Below, one piece after another: positions 32,964 to 41,196 of a DNA stretch of 64,000 bases. The position numbers were made by a program, and so were the translations under genes. How positions within the stretch are numbered: the stretch's first letter is position 1; every line of letters starts with the position of its first letter. The DNA is taken from NCBI GenBank assembly GCA_947589545.1, contig CANQBA010000007.1, positions 1 to 64,000 on the forward strand, read 5' to 3'. The DNA comes from an uncultured Oscillospiraceae bacterium (GTDB lineage Bacteria; Bacillota; Clostridia; Oscillospirales; Oscillospiraceae). The notes under the pieces were generated by a model that saw nothing but the letters and a program-made list of their open reading frames with translations, was not told where the DNA came from and did not search any database.

Positions 32964-33803
32964 GTGCGCAGACCGGAATACTTTTCCCTCTTTGACTACA
33001 CCGCCATTGAGGCGCACCTGGCAAAAATGGCGGAAAAGGGCTGGCTTTTGGAGAGAATGGGGCCGTTTTTCTGGAGCTACCGGCGGATAGAGCCGCAAAA
33101 GCTCCGGTTTCACGTCTCCTATTTCCCCAACGCCTCCCGGTTCGACCCGGAGCCCACCCCGGCGCTGACGGAATATTCGGAGCTGGCCGCCCACACCGGT
33201 TGGCAAAGGTGCGCGGCCCTGGAATTTGTACAGATATTTTATACGGCGGAGGAAGCGCCTATGCCCATGGAGACAGATCCGGTTCTGAGGCTTGCCTCCG
33301 TCCGGGAGGCCTTTGTCCGAAGCGCCCTGCCGCTGGACGCCTGCGTCCTCCTGGTTTGCGCGCTGATGCTGGATATGTTGGGCGCCCTGTCCGGCCTCAC
33401 GGCGTTCTTTGCGGCCGCCGTGTCCGTGTTGTGTATCGTCTATTACGCCCTGGAGCTGACCGTCTACGGCCTATGGTTCCTCCGGGCATCCCGTCTGGCG
33501 GGAGCGGGGGAGTTCATGCCGTCGCCGTGCCACAGCGGCGTCCTGCGGGTGTTCCAGGGGCCGGCCTTGGCGCTGACAGCCGCCTATGCCGTGGGGTGGG
33601 CCGTGTGCGGCGCGGGCGTCCAGCGGCTCGCGCTTCCTTTGGCGGTGCTTGCGGCGCCGGCGCTTTTCCAGGGGACAGACAGCCTCCGGGAGCGCCTGAA
33701 AAGAAACGCCTTGCCCCGGCGGCAAAACCGCGCCGCCGTCCTCGCCGCCTCAACGATCCTTTTCGCCGCCCTCGGCGCGGTCATGAAGCTGTTCCAAATC
33801 TGA
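32964..33803 (+). CDS. Second DUF2812 membrane protein
   Basis: 279 residues, a paralogue of the previous gene: FDYTAIEAHLAKMAEKGWLLE corresponds to the DUF2812 start, FHVSYFPNASRFDPEPTP to the second block, and QIFYTAEEAPMPMETDP to the third. Four to five membrane segments follow and there is no large C-terminal domain. GTG start behind AAAGGAGA. Third gene of the PadR operon; the tandem pair probably arose by duplication. Confidence 0.83.
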   Translation: MRRPEYFSLFDYTAIEAHLAKMAEKGWLLERMGPFFWSYRRIEPQKLRFHVSYFPNASRFDPEPTPALTEYSELAAHTGWQRCAALEFVQIFYTAEEAPMPMETDPVLRLASVREAFVRSALPLDACVLLVCALMLDMLGALSGLTAFFAAAVSVLCIVYYALELTVYGLWFLRASRLAGAGEFMPSPCHSGVLRVFQGPALALTAAYAVGWAVCGAGVQRLALPLAVLAAPALFQGTDSLRERLKRNALPRRQNRAAVLAASTILFAALGAVMKLFQI

Positions 33804-33869
33804 GCACCCATCGAATTCCTGAAAATTCTTTAATCAGCCTTGTAGGTAGTTTTGCAGGAATTTGAAGGA

Positions 33870-33900
33870 CGGGCCGGCCGGGTGTCCGGCCCGTACGGAA
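33870..33900. repeat. REP-like palindrome, family B copy 1
   Basis: CGGGCCGG (33870-33877) pairs with CCGGCCCG (33886-33893). The surrounding 31 bp are identical to the copy at 46541-46571; related copies occur at 50813-50840 (reverse) and 55808-55837. Confidence 0.8.
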
Positions 33901-34019
33901 GGGAAGTCGTCGTGCGTGGGAAAGCCCATTTCCCGCGGAAGCCTCCCCGCGGGCGCTCCCTGGGGGAGTCCAGATGGGGGAAAAAGCGAAAGCCCCCCTC
34001 TGGTTTCTTTTCCCCTTTT

Positions 34020-34110
34020 GTTTCTTTTCTCCTTTTGGAAATCCAAAAGGAGAAAAAAAGTTCCCGTCCGCCTATAAGGCGGACAACCTTATTCCCCCCC
34101 TGCCGGGGTG
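34020..34110. repeat. Composite hairpin element, copy 1
   Basis: A C/T-rich stem of 15 bp (34025-34039 with 34042-34056), then GTCCGCC-TATAA-GGCGGAC (34066-34084), then AACCTTAT and a C-run. The same order of parts occurs at 46740-46830. Confidence 0.7.
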
Positions 34111-34155
34111 AGGCCCCCGCCGGGGTCAGGTGGACAACCCCTCCTGAGACGCCGT

Positions 34156-34440
34156 TCAGCCCTCCCGCTCCTCCAGAGCGTAGAGCCTGTCGCTGACGAT
34201 GTCGAGGAGCGTCGTGGGCGTCACAAGGCCACGGGCCAGCTCCCGGACAAAGGCCTCCGCCGCGGCGCGTTCCCCAAAAATGTCCGGGTACGCCGCCCGT
34301 TCACCGCCCTCCGTCTCGATGGCCGCGCCGAAGCGGAGATAGATCCCCTCGCCGGTGTCTACCTCGCCCTCCGCCAGATAGTAGGCGACCTTCTCGGAAT
34401 TGACCTGCTCCTCACAAACCTTTGTAAAACGCGCGGACAT
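34156..34440 (-). CDS. Small conserved protein, DUF6514-like
   Basis: 94 residues, acidic, no membrane segment. The pattern YYLAEGEVDTGEGIYLRFG and RLYALEERE near the C-terminus resembles the small clostridial DUF6514 proteins; that link is from memory and tentative. Start ATG at 34440 with AGGAGGCGG upstream. Leftward, separated by 150 nt from the radical SAM gene, which is on the same strand. Confidence 0.6.
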   Translation of the reverse strand: MSARFTKVCEEQVNSEKVAYYLAEGEVDTGEGIYLRFGAAIETEGGERAAYPDIFGERAAAEAFVRELARGLVTPTTLLDIVSDRLYALEEREG

Positions 34441-34591
34441 GGAAAAACCGCCTCCTGAATATGTAAATCAGTGGATCTATGCTCGCCCGGAGAACATCTC
34501 CGTCACCGAGGATATTATCTCACAGTTATTTACAATTTTCCAGAAGAATCGTTCGACAAAGTGCGACAATCGACCCTGCAGATTTCCAGAA

Positions 34592-35194
34592 TTATCCTTC
34601 GTATGGCCGGACTCTCAGCTTCGCGCCAAGACTTTCGGCGATCCGGCGGCTTTTTTCCTGTTCCGCCGGCGACGTGACCACGTCTACTACGGTCATGACC
34701 ACATGGGGGACATAGGGGACGCAGGCTTTTGTAAAGGCCAGCATGGCGTCAAAGGAGCCGATGCCGAACCTGGGCCGGCAGAGCCGGTTGTAATCCTCGG
34801 CGTTGGTGGCGTTGAGGCTCACCGAAACGGTGTCGATAAGCCCTTGAAGGTCCGGGGCCGTCTCCCGCCCGTTGATGAGGTCGGCAAGGCCGTTGGTGTT
34901 GACGCGTATCGGGGCGGTATACCTGGATTTAACGTATCTGGCCACCTCCAGAAGGTCGTCAAGTCTTTCCATGGGTTCGCCGTAGCCGCAAAAGACCAGC
35001 TCATCGTATTTGGGAAGCTCCCAGCCGTCAATGCTGTCGCAGATCTCCCGCACGGTGGGTTCGCGCTCGAGCCACAGGGAGTCGGAGCCGTAGACCCCGT
35101 CGCCGTTCTGCCGGAGGCAGAAGGTGCAGGCGCAGGGACAGCGGTTGGTCATATTGACATAAATTCCGTTTTTGACTTTGTAGGTGATGGTCAT
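34592..35194 (-). CDS. Radical SAM protein (TatD-associated type)
   Basis: 200 residues, short for the superfamily. The [4Fe-4S] motif CxxxCxxC is in TNRCPCACTFCLR near residue 20; the SAM-contact strand ELVFCGYGEPMERLDDL and INTNG-like RVNTNGLAD follow. It matches the compact radical SAM proteins often linked to TatD nucleases and lacks a C-terminal auxiliary-cluster domain. The reaction is unknown. ATG at 35194 behind GGAG; the kinase stop is just upstream on the same strand, so the two are probably one transcript. Confidence 0.82.
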   Translation of the reverse strand: MTITYKVKNGIYVNMTNRCPCACTFCLRQNGDGVYGSDSLWLEREPTVREICDSIDGWELPKYDELVFCGYGEPMERLDDLLEVARYVKSRYTAPIRVNTNGLADLINGRETAPDLQGLIDTVSVSLNATNAEDYNRLCRPRFGIGSFDAMLAFTKACVPYVPHVVMTVVDVVTSPAEQEKSRRIAESLGAKLRVRPYEG

Positions 35195-35195
35195 A

Positions 35196-36020
35196 TCAAA
35201 GCTCCTTCAAAAATTCTTCGAAGCATATCCCGTCGGTGCGGGGGATCCGCAGCTCCTCGGTGCGCCTGATACATTTTGCCACGAAACGCGAGGCGTGGCG
35301 GACGCTCTCGGAAAAATCCACGCCGTTCACAGCGTCGGCGGCGATAATGGAGGCGTAGACGTCCCCCGTGCCGGAGCGGTAGGGCCCCGCGCGGTGCTCC
35401 GTCACCATGCGGGAGGGCTTTCCCCGCTCAAAGACGAAGTTGCCCAGCTCGTCACCCAACTCCAGGCCGGAGATGACGATCTTCCCGGGGCCCATGGCGG
35501 ATATTTTTTCGCAGAGGCCCTGGAGCTCCGTTTCCCTCATGCTCTCACGGTATTCCGTCCCTGTGAGGATACACGCCTCGGTGAGGTTTGGCGTCAGTAT
35601 GTCCGCAAGACCTACAAGGGACGACATGTACTCCGCCAGATGTTCCGAATAGGTGGGGTAGAGACGTCCGTAGTCGCCCATCACCGGGTCAACGGTCACG
35701 GCGGCGCGCTCCGCCCGGAAGCGCCCGATGAAGCTCCGGGCAATGTCCACCTGCTTCCGGGAGCCGAAAAAACCTGTGAGGATGCCGTCGAAGCGAAGAC
35801 CCAGCTTCTCCCACTCGGCGATATACGCTTCAAGATGGGAGGTGAAGTCGGTGTAGTAGAAGCTCTCAAAGCCCGTATGGTTTGAGAAGATCACCGTTGG
35901 AACCGGACAGCACTGGATCTTCATGGCCGATATCACGGGAAGCGAAACGCTCACCGAACACCTCCCAAAGCCGCAAAAGTCGTTGATAACGGCTATCTTT
36001 TTCTGGTTGTTGTGGGACAC
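35196..36020 (-). CDS. Pyridoxamine/pyridoxal kinase
   Basis: 274 residues, ribokinase-like fold. ATP-dependent phosphorylation of pyridoxine-type B6 vitamers. Landmarks: INDFCGFGRCSVSVSLPVI, VDPVMGD, LTPNLTEACILTG and the anion-hole motif GTGD (RSGTGDVYAS). The GTG at 36020 is preferred over the GTG at 36029 because GAGG lies 8 nt before it but only 1 nt before the other. A promoter and dyad lie upstream. Product B6 phosphates feed aminotransferases such as the one at 24595. Confidence 0.88.
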   Translation of the reverse strand: MSHNNQKKIAVINDFCGFGRCSVSVSLPVISAMKIQCCPVPTVIFSNHTGFESFYYTDFTSHLEAYIAEWEKLGLRFDGILTGFFGSRKQVDIARSFIGRFRAERAAVTVDPVMGDYGRLYPTYSEHLAEYMSSLVGLADILTPNLTEACILTGTEYRESMRETELQGLCEKISAMGPGKIVISGLELGDELGNFVFERGKPSRMVTEHRAGPYRSGTGDVYASIIAADAVNGVDFSESVRHASRFVAKCIRRTEELRIPRTDGICFEEFLKEL

Positions 36021-36046
36021 GGGAAACACCTCACAAAACGAACTTG

Positions 36047-36086
36047 CCGCCTATTGTACCACTAAACTGGTAAGGCGGCAAGCGCC
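36047..36086 (-). promoter_or_regulatory. Promoter inside a large dyad, upstream of pyridoxamine kinase
   Basis: Minus-strand TTGCCG (36081-36076), 17 bp, TACAAT (36058-36053). It is enclosed by the inverted repeat CTTGCCGCCT/AGGCGGCAAG (36043-36052 and 36073-36082, limits approximate) with an inner TACCA/TGGTA pair. A repressor on this dyad would cover the whole promoter. Confidence 0.6.
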
Positions 36087-36122
36087 ATATTATAAAATAA
36101 ATCTATGACCAGATCCCGGCCG

Positions 36123-36875
36123 TTACTCCGCGATGAACTCCCCGTCCTCACCGAAGTTCCAGAAGCCCCGCACGCCGGCGTTTTCCGCGCCCACCTGAAA
36201 CTGATACTTGGCGATGCCCAGGTCGTTGTACATCATCTCGTTTTTCTTCTCCTTCCAGAGCCGCATGGTGACAAGGCCCCCCTTATAGACGATGTTCACC
36301 GGCTGCTGGTTCACCGCCGAGGGGCCGGCCTTCACCGCCTCCGCCCCCGCCCGGATCCAGCCGGGGAGGGAGGTATAGGGGTAGTCCGACTCCACAAACG
36401 TCTCGATCTTCCGATCCTTGGCCCGGATCCGGGAACGGACGGTGCGCTGGAGGAGGGGGATCTTCTCCACGGCGTACCCCAGGGGCACCACGCCCCAGAG
36501 CTTTTCTCCCTCATGAAGCTCAGGCGTCACGGACTTGCGGTCGTAGGTGCCCGCCACCCAGCAGGTGCCCAGCCCCAGGGAAACGGCCTTTAAGATCAGC
36601 TTCTCGCTGAAATATCCCACCAGCTCGCCGCCCAGCGCGTCCTCCGGCCCCACCAGCAGGACGCAGATATAGACCTCCCCGGAGAACATGCCGGGGGCCA
36701 GCTTCACCGCCGGCTTTTGGGCGGCGCTTTTGTCTATCAGCTGAAAATGGAGGCCCGACCCGGCGTTGCACGCGTCCACCGCCGCCTGAAGCTCCGCCAC
36801 AAGCTGGGGCGCGGGCGGCCTTTTCTCATACGCCCGCACGGAGATTCTTTTTTCCAGCGCTTCAAATTCTGTCAT
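36123..36875 (-). CDS. Nitroreductase-family flavoprotein
   Basis: 250 residues. FMN-dependent oxidoreductase fold. N-terminal FEALEKRISVRAYEKRPPAP is the FMN phosphate-binding region, GLGTCWVAGTYDR the central motif, and PLGYAVEK the C-terminal turn. The segment SLPGWIRAGAEAVKAGPSAVNQQPVNI resembles the doubled, fused-monomer nitroreductases of clostridia. ATG at 36875 with AGGAG. Leftward, followed by the dyad region before the kinase. Confidence 0.83.
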   Translation of the reverse strand: MTEFEALEKRISVRAYEKRPPAPQLVAELQAAVDACNAGSGLHFQLIDKSAAQKPAVKLAPGMFSGEVYICVLLVGPEDALGGELVGYFSEKLILKAVSLGLGTCWVAGTYDRKSVTPELHEGEKLWGVVPLGYAVEKIPLLQRTVRSRIRAKDRKIETFVESDYPYTSLPGWIRAGAEAVKAGPSAVNQQPVNIVYKGGLVTMRLWKEKKNEMMYNDLGIAKYQFQVGAENAGVRGFWNFGEDGEFIAE

Positions 36876-36961
36876 ACCAACAGCTCCTTTCCTCAGAAAA
36901 CAAATTTTATCACACTTATTGTGCGGATTCAAGAATCTTTTCGAATTTCCCGGAGAATTAT

Positions 36962-36990
36962 TTGACAAAATCCACAAAAGCCGGTATACT
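36962..36990 (+). promoter_or_regulatory. Promoter of the hypB operon
   Basis: TTGACA (36962-36967), 17 bp, TATACT (36985-36990). Confidence 0.8.
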
Positions 36991-37023
36991 GGAATACAGA
37001 AAATGTCGTTTGGGGGTGTTATT

Positions 37024-37692
37024 ATGGGAGATTTTCGTATCCTGGAGGTCAAGCAGAGCGTCTTTGCCGACAATGACCGTCGGGCGGAGGAGCTGCGCGC
37101 CGGCCTCCGGGAGAAAAAGCTGTTTCTCTTGAACCTCATGTCCTCGCCGGGGGCGGGGAAGACCACGCTGCTCACCAGAACCATCGAGCTTCTGGGCGGG
37201 GAGCTGAAGATCGGCGTCATGGAGGCGGATATCGACTCGGATGTGGACGCGGAGCGCATTGCAAAGACCGGCGCCAGGGCCATCCAGCTCCACACCGGCG
37301 GCATGTGCCACCTGGACGCGGACATGACGGCCCAGGGCCTGGAGGGGCTCAGGACGGGCGATCTGGATCTGGCGATTTTGGAGAACGTGGGGAACCTGGT
37401 GTGCCCGGCGGAATTCGACACCGGAGCCAGCAAAAACGCCATGATCCTCTCGGTGCCGGAGGGGGACGACAAGCCCCTGAAATACCCGCTGATGTTCTCC
37501 ATCTGCGACGTGGTGGTCATCAATAAGACAGACGTACTGCCGTATTTCGACTTTGACCTGGAGAAATGCCGGAAAAACATCCTGGCACGCAATCCCGGGG
37601 CCAAAATCATCCCCGTCTGCGCCAAAACGGGAGAGGGCGTGGAGGAGTGGGCCCAATGGCTCCGGGAACAGGTAAACATCTGGAAAGCATAA
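37024..37692 (+). CDS. hypB: Nickel-insertion GTPase HypB
   Basis: 222 residues. SIMIBI-class GTPase for nickel delivery to NiFe centres. Walker A SSPGAGKTT (residues 40-48), EADIDSDVDAERI switch, metal-site pair Cys95-His96 in GGMCHLDADM, ENVGNLVCP and NKTD for guanine. It lacks the N-terminal CxxCGC high-affinity nickel motif and the His-rich stretch of some homologues. ATG at 37024 behind GGGGTG. First gene of an operon with an oxidoreductase and hypA; no hydrogenase or hypCDEF genes are in the window. Confidence 0.93.
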   Translation: MGDFRILEVKQSVFADNDRRAEELRAGLREKKLFLLNLMSSPGAGKTTLLTRTIELLGGELKIGVMEADIDSDVDAERIAKTGARAIQLHTGGMCHLDADMTAQGLEGLRTGDLDLAILENVGNLVCPAEFDTGASKNAMILSVPEGDDKPLKYPLMFSICDVVVINKTDVLPYFDFDLEKCRKNILARNPGAKIIPVCAKTGEGVEEWAQWLREQVNIWKA

Positions 37693-37705
37693 GGGAGGAA
37701 AAACC

Positions 37706-40525
37706 ATGGACATGACAGGCGTATATGAGAATTGGCCCGCCAACCACAAGGGGGAAAAGCCCGGCCGGGAGAAGATCGTCAAGCTGGGGAAGAAGATCAC
37801 CGACGTGGCGGCCCACAAGCTGGGCGGCGTGAAGGTGGAGGATCCGGAATACTGGGGCCTGGCGGAGCTCATCACCGACGAGATGGCCGACGTGGCCCTG
37901 AAGATGAAGCTCCGGGAGCACTACACCGTGGATCAGCTTGTGGAGCTCTGCCAGATCCCGGAGGAGAAGCGGGGAGACTTTGAAAAGCTCCTGGAGGAGA
38001 TGGCCTATGTGGGCCTTCTGGAATACGACTACGGCGACCACTACGATCACGACGGCCGCACCGCGCCGCCCTCGGAGCGCCGGTACATGCTGCCCATCTT
38101 CGTCCCCGGCATCGCCGAGCTTCTCAACATGGAGGAGAAGACCGATGACGGGAAGCACTTTGACAACCCCCGCCTGCGGGATCACCCGGACGTGGCCTCC
38201 TTCTTTGAGCGCATGACCTATATCCCCCTGGCGGGCATCACCCAGATGGTGCCCCCCGGAGGCGGCGGCATCGGGATGCACGTGATCCCGGTGGAGAAGG
38301 CCATTTCCATGGAGAACGAGTCCGTGGATCTGGAGCACATCTCCTATTGGCTGAAAAAATACGAGGGCCACATCGGCGTGGGCCAGTGCTCCTGCCGCGC
38401 CTCCCGGAAGGTGCTGGGGGACGGCTGTGCCGACGACCAGTACGGCTGGTGCATCGGCCTGGGCGATTTCGCCGACTACTGCCGGGAGACGGGCAAGGGC
38501 CGTGACATCACCTACGACGAGGCCATGGCCATCCTGAAACGGGCGGAGGACAACGGCTTCGTCCACCAGGTCACCAACATCGACGGCGAGAACAAGATCT
38601 TCGCCATCTGCAACTGCAACGTCCAGATCTGCAACGCCCTGCGCACCTCACAGCTCTTCAACACGCCCAACCTGTCCCGCTCGGCCTATGTGGCCCATGT
38701 GGAGAAGGAAAACTGCGTGGCCTGCGGCCGATGCGTGGAGAAATGCCCCGCCGGCGCGCTGAAGCTGGGCCAGAAGCTGTGCGATAAAGAGGGCAGGGAG
38801 CTGGAATATCCCCGTCAGGAGCTGCCCGACGAGACAAAGTGGGGCCCGGAAAAATGGGATCCCGAGTACCGGGACCACAACAGGATCAACTGCCACGATA
38901 CCGGCACCGCCCCATGCAAGACCGCTTGTCCGGCCCATATCGCCGTTCAGGGGTACCTCAAGAAGGCCGCCCAGGGCAAGTACCGGGAGGCTTTGGAGCT
39001 TATCAAGCGCCAGAATCCCTTCCCGGCCGTCTGCGGCCGCGTCTGCAACCGCCGGTGCGAGGACGCCTGCACCCGGGGCACCGTGGACGACCCCGTGGCC
39101 ATCGACGCGGTGAAGCGCTTCATCGCCGAGCAGGATCTGAAGGCCGAGACACGATATGTCCCCGAGGTGGTCATCCCCGCCAGCATCCACATGGATCATT
39201 TTGAGGAGAAGATCGCCATCATCGGCGCCGGCCCCGCCGGCCTGTCTGCGGCCTACTATCTGGCAACCATCGGCTACAAGCCCACGGTATTTGAGAAAAA
39301 CCCGCTCCCCGGCGGTATGCTCCGGTACGGCATCCCCTCCTATAAGCTGGAAAAGGAGCTGGTGGACACCGAGATCGACGTCATCCGGGAGCTGGGCGTG
39401 GAGATCAAAACGGGCATAGAGGTGGGCCGGGACGTGACCATCCCGGAGCTGAGAAAGCAGGGCTACAAGGCCTTCTATATCGCCATCGGCTGTTCCGGCG
39501 GCAAGCTCCCCGGCGTGCCCGGCCAGGGCGCGGAGGGGTGCGTCACCGCTATCGACTATCTAAGGGAAGCCAACGGCGGCGACAAGCCCTTCAAGGGTAC
39601 CGTCGTGGTGGTGGGCGGCGGCAACGTGGCCGTGGACGCGGCCCGGGTCAGCGCCCGCTCGGGGGCCAGATCCGTGGCGATGTACTGCCTGGAGGGGCCC
39701 AAGGAGATGCCCTGCTCCAACGAGGAGGCCCAGGAGGCCCTGGACGACGGCGTTTCCATCCACAACGGCTGGGGGCCCAAGGAAATCCTCACCGAGGACG
39801 GCAAGGTCACCGGCATCGTCTTTAAAAAATGCCTGGACGTCTACGAGGGCAAGGGGAAATTCGCCCCCAAGTACGACGAGAACGAGACGGTCACCGTCAA
39901 GTGCGACCGGGTCATCTTCGCCATCGGCCAGTGCGTCCAGTGGGGCGAGCTTTTGAAGGATACGGCGGTCAAGCTGGGACGCGGGGGAACTCCGGAGGCG
40001 GACAGCCTCACCTTCCAGACCGCCCAGCCCGACATCTTTGTGGGCGGCGACGTGTATACCGGCCCCAAATTCGCCATCGACGCCATCGCCCAGGGGCACT
40101 GGGCCGCCGAGTCCCTGCACCGCTATGTCCATAACGCCCACATGACCATCGGCCGCAACCGGTGGGAGTTCATCGAGCTTGACAAGGACAATATCCGCGT
40201 GGAGAGCTATGACAACTCCTCCCGCCAGCGGGAGGGCACGGACAGGAGCAAGGGCCCCTTCCGGGACGCCTCCGTCACCCTCACCGAGGAGCAGGTACGC
40301 ATCGAGACGGCCCGGTGCCTGGGGTGCGGCGCCGTGGTGGTGGATCCCAACAAGTGCATCGGATGCGGCGTCTGCACCACCCGGTGCGGCTTTGACGCCA
40401 TCCACCTCCACCGCGACAGACCCGAGTGCACCCACATGGTGAAGGCCGAGGAGAAATTCAAATATATCCTGCCCTACGCCGCCAAGCGGGCCGCCAAAAT
40501 CGCCGTCAGAAAGGTCAAAAAGTAA
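37706..40525 (+). CDS. Multi-domain NAD(P)/FAD-dependent oxidoreductase with several [4Fe-4S] sites
   Basis: 939 residues. N-terminal domain (1-320) of the anaerobe type with CSCR (Cys228, Cys230), GWCIGLGDFADYCRETGKGR and FAICNCNVQIC. Then a ferredoxin motif CVACGRCVEKCP (Cys337-347), a GltD/DPD-type Fer4_20 domain (about 395-480), FAD site GAGPAG (507-512), NAD(P) site GGGNVA (637-642) and a C-terminal pair of clusters (Cys871, 874, 884, 887, 890, 894). It would move electrons between pyridine nucleotide and a low-potential acceptor. It sits 13 nt after hypB and overlaps hypA by 1 nt, so it is tied to nickel maturation or to a nickel enzyme. The substrate is unknown. Confidence 0.85.
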   Translation: MDMTGVYENWPANHKGEKPGREKIVKLGKKITDVAAHKLGGVKVEDPEYWGLAELITDEMADVALKMKLREHYTVDQLVELCQIPEEKRGDFEKLLEEMAYVGLLEYDYGDHYDHDGRTAPPSERRYMLPIFVPGIAELLNMEEKTDDGKHFDNPRLRDHPDVASFFERMTYIPLAGITQMVPPGGGGIGMHVIPVEKAISMENESVDLEHISYWLKKYEGHIGVGQCSCRASRKVLGDGCADDQYGWCIGLGDFADYCRETGKGRDITYDEAMAILKRAEDNGFVHQVTNIDGENKIFAICNCNVQICNALRTSQLFNTPNLSRSAYVAHVEKENCVACGRCVEKCPAGALKLGQKLCDKEGRELEYPRQELPDETKWGPEKWDPEYRDHNRINCHDTGTAPCKTACPAHIAVQGYLKKAAQGKYREALELIKRQNPFPAVCGRVCNRRCEDACTRGTVDDPVAIDAVKRFIAEQDLKAETRYVPEVVIPASIHMDHFEEKIAIIGAGPAGLSAAYYLATIGYKPTVFEKNPLPGGMLRYGIPSYKLEKELVDTEIDVIRELGVEIKTGIEVGRDVTIPELRKQGYKAFYIAIGCSGGKLPGVPGQGAEGCVTAIDYLREANGGDKPFKGTVVVVGGGNVAVDAARVSARSGARSVAMYCLEGPKEMPCSNEEAQEALDDGVSIHNGWGPKEILTEDGKVTGIVFKKCLDVYEGKGKFAPKYDENETVTVKCDRVIFAIGQCVQWGELLKDTAVKLGRGGTPEADSLTFQTAQPDIFVGGDVYTGPKFAIDAIAQGHWAAESLHRYVHNAHMTIGRNRWEFIELDKDNIRVESYDNSSRQREGTDRSKGPFRDASVTLTEEQVRIETARCLGCGAVVVDPNKCIGCGVCTTRCGFDAIHLHRDRPECTHMVKAEEKFKYILPYAAKRAAKIAVRKVKK

Positions 40526-40869
40526 TGCACGAGCTGGGCGTTGTGTTCTATGTCATCCGCGACGTGAAAAAAGTGGCGGAGGAGAACAGGGCCGAGCACG
40601 TGGAGTCCGTCACCCTGGAGATCGGGGAGGTCACCGGCGTCGTCCACGACCTCCTCCGGGACTGCTGGAAGTGGGCGGCCAAAAAGGAGCCCCTGCTGGA
40701 CGGCGCGGAGCTGGTCATTGAGGAGATCCCCGCCGTCACCCACTGCGAGGCCTGCGGGGAGGACTACGAGACGGTGAAATACGCCAAGCTCTGCCCCCGC
40801 TGCGGCTCCGACCGCACCTACCTTGTCCAGGGACGGGAATTTAACATCAAGGAGATCGGCGTCACCTGA
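40525..40869 (+). CDS. hypA: Nickel metallochaperone HypA
   Basis: 114 residues, family length. N-terminal nickel ligands MHE (His2, Glu3) and the zinc site with CEAC (Cys74, Cys77) and CPRC (Cys90, Cys93). It hands nickel to HypB's target enzyme. The start codon shares one base with the stop of the oxidoreductase (TAATG), so it is translated with it. Its first residues MHELGVVFYVI are standard for HypA. Confidence 0.93.
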   Translation: MHELGVVFYVIRDVKKVAEENRAEHVESVTLEIGEVTGVVHDLLRDCWKWAAKKEPLLDGAELVIEEIPAVTHCEACGEDYETVKYAKLCPRCGSDRTYLVQGREFNIKEIGVT

Positions 40870-41196
40870 TTCAGGGCGCAATTATCACACCGCCGGAAAA
40901 TCCCCTTTCCGCCGAAGCTTTTTTGCCCTCTGTTCGGTTACAGACGCATTATACCATGGGATAAAGTATTTGTCAAGCATTATTTTAAGTATTTTTAATT
41001 TAATTTTTATATAAATCCAAAGAGCCGTAAAAAGGCCGGAGCTTCCGCCGCCTTTTTACGGCTCGGGTTTTATGAAAATAGGGAGAGCTGCTTTTTCTGA
41101 CATTTCAATTCCCGTTTGTGTTCCCGGAGTCATCAGAGCCAGCCTCGTGTAGATATGCGCTGACAAACGGGAATTACTTGTAACGATTCTCGACAC
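40870..41196. other. AT-rich intergenic region
   Basis: Between hypA and the leftward kinase gene. It holds a terminator (41021-41064) and the abrupt drop in GC that marks the left edge of a foreign-looking segment. A repeated word, ACAAACGGGAATT, occurs near 41162 with its inverted form near 41107. No gene seen. Confidence 0.5.
41021..41064. terminator. Terminator, probably bidirectional
   Basis: Arms GAGCCGTAAAAAGGC and GCCTTTTTACGGCTC, flanked by AT-rich sequence; serves hypA rightward and possibly the kinase gene leftward. Confidence 0.75.

Larger units (their letters stand above)
33804..34155. other. Intergenic region built of repeats
   Basis: Starts with a GAATTCCTGAAAATTC module, then the GGGCCGG palindrome (33870-33893), a CCAGATGGGGG/CCCCCCTCTGG hairpin (about 33970-34003) and the composite hairpin element at 34020-34110. 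No gene seen. Confidence 0.6.

Noticed and set aside
34592-35885. Plus-strand open frames at 34400-35269 and 35184-35885
   Set aside because: They are shadows of the radical SAM and pyridoxamine kinase genes, which carry the motifs on the minus strand.
40823-41014. 63-codon frame after hypA
   Set aside because: Overlaps the hypA end and AT-rich intergenic DNA, with no ribosome site and no homology-like features.
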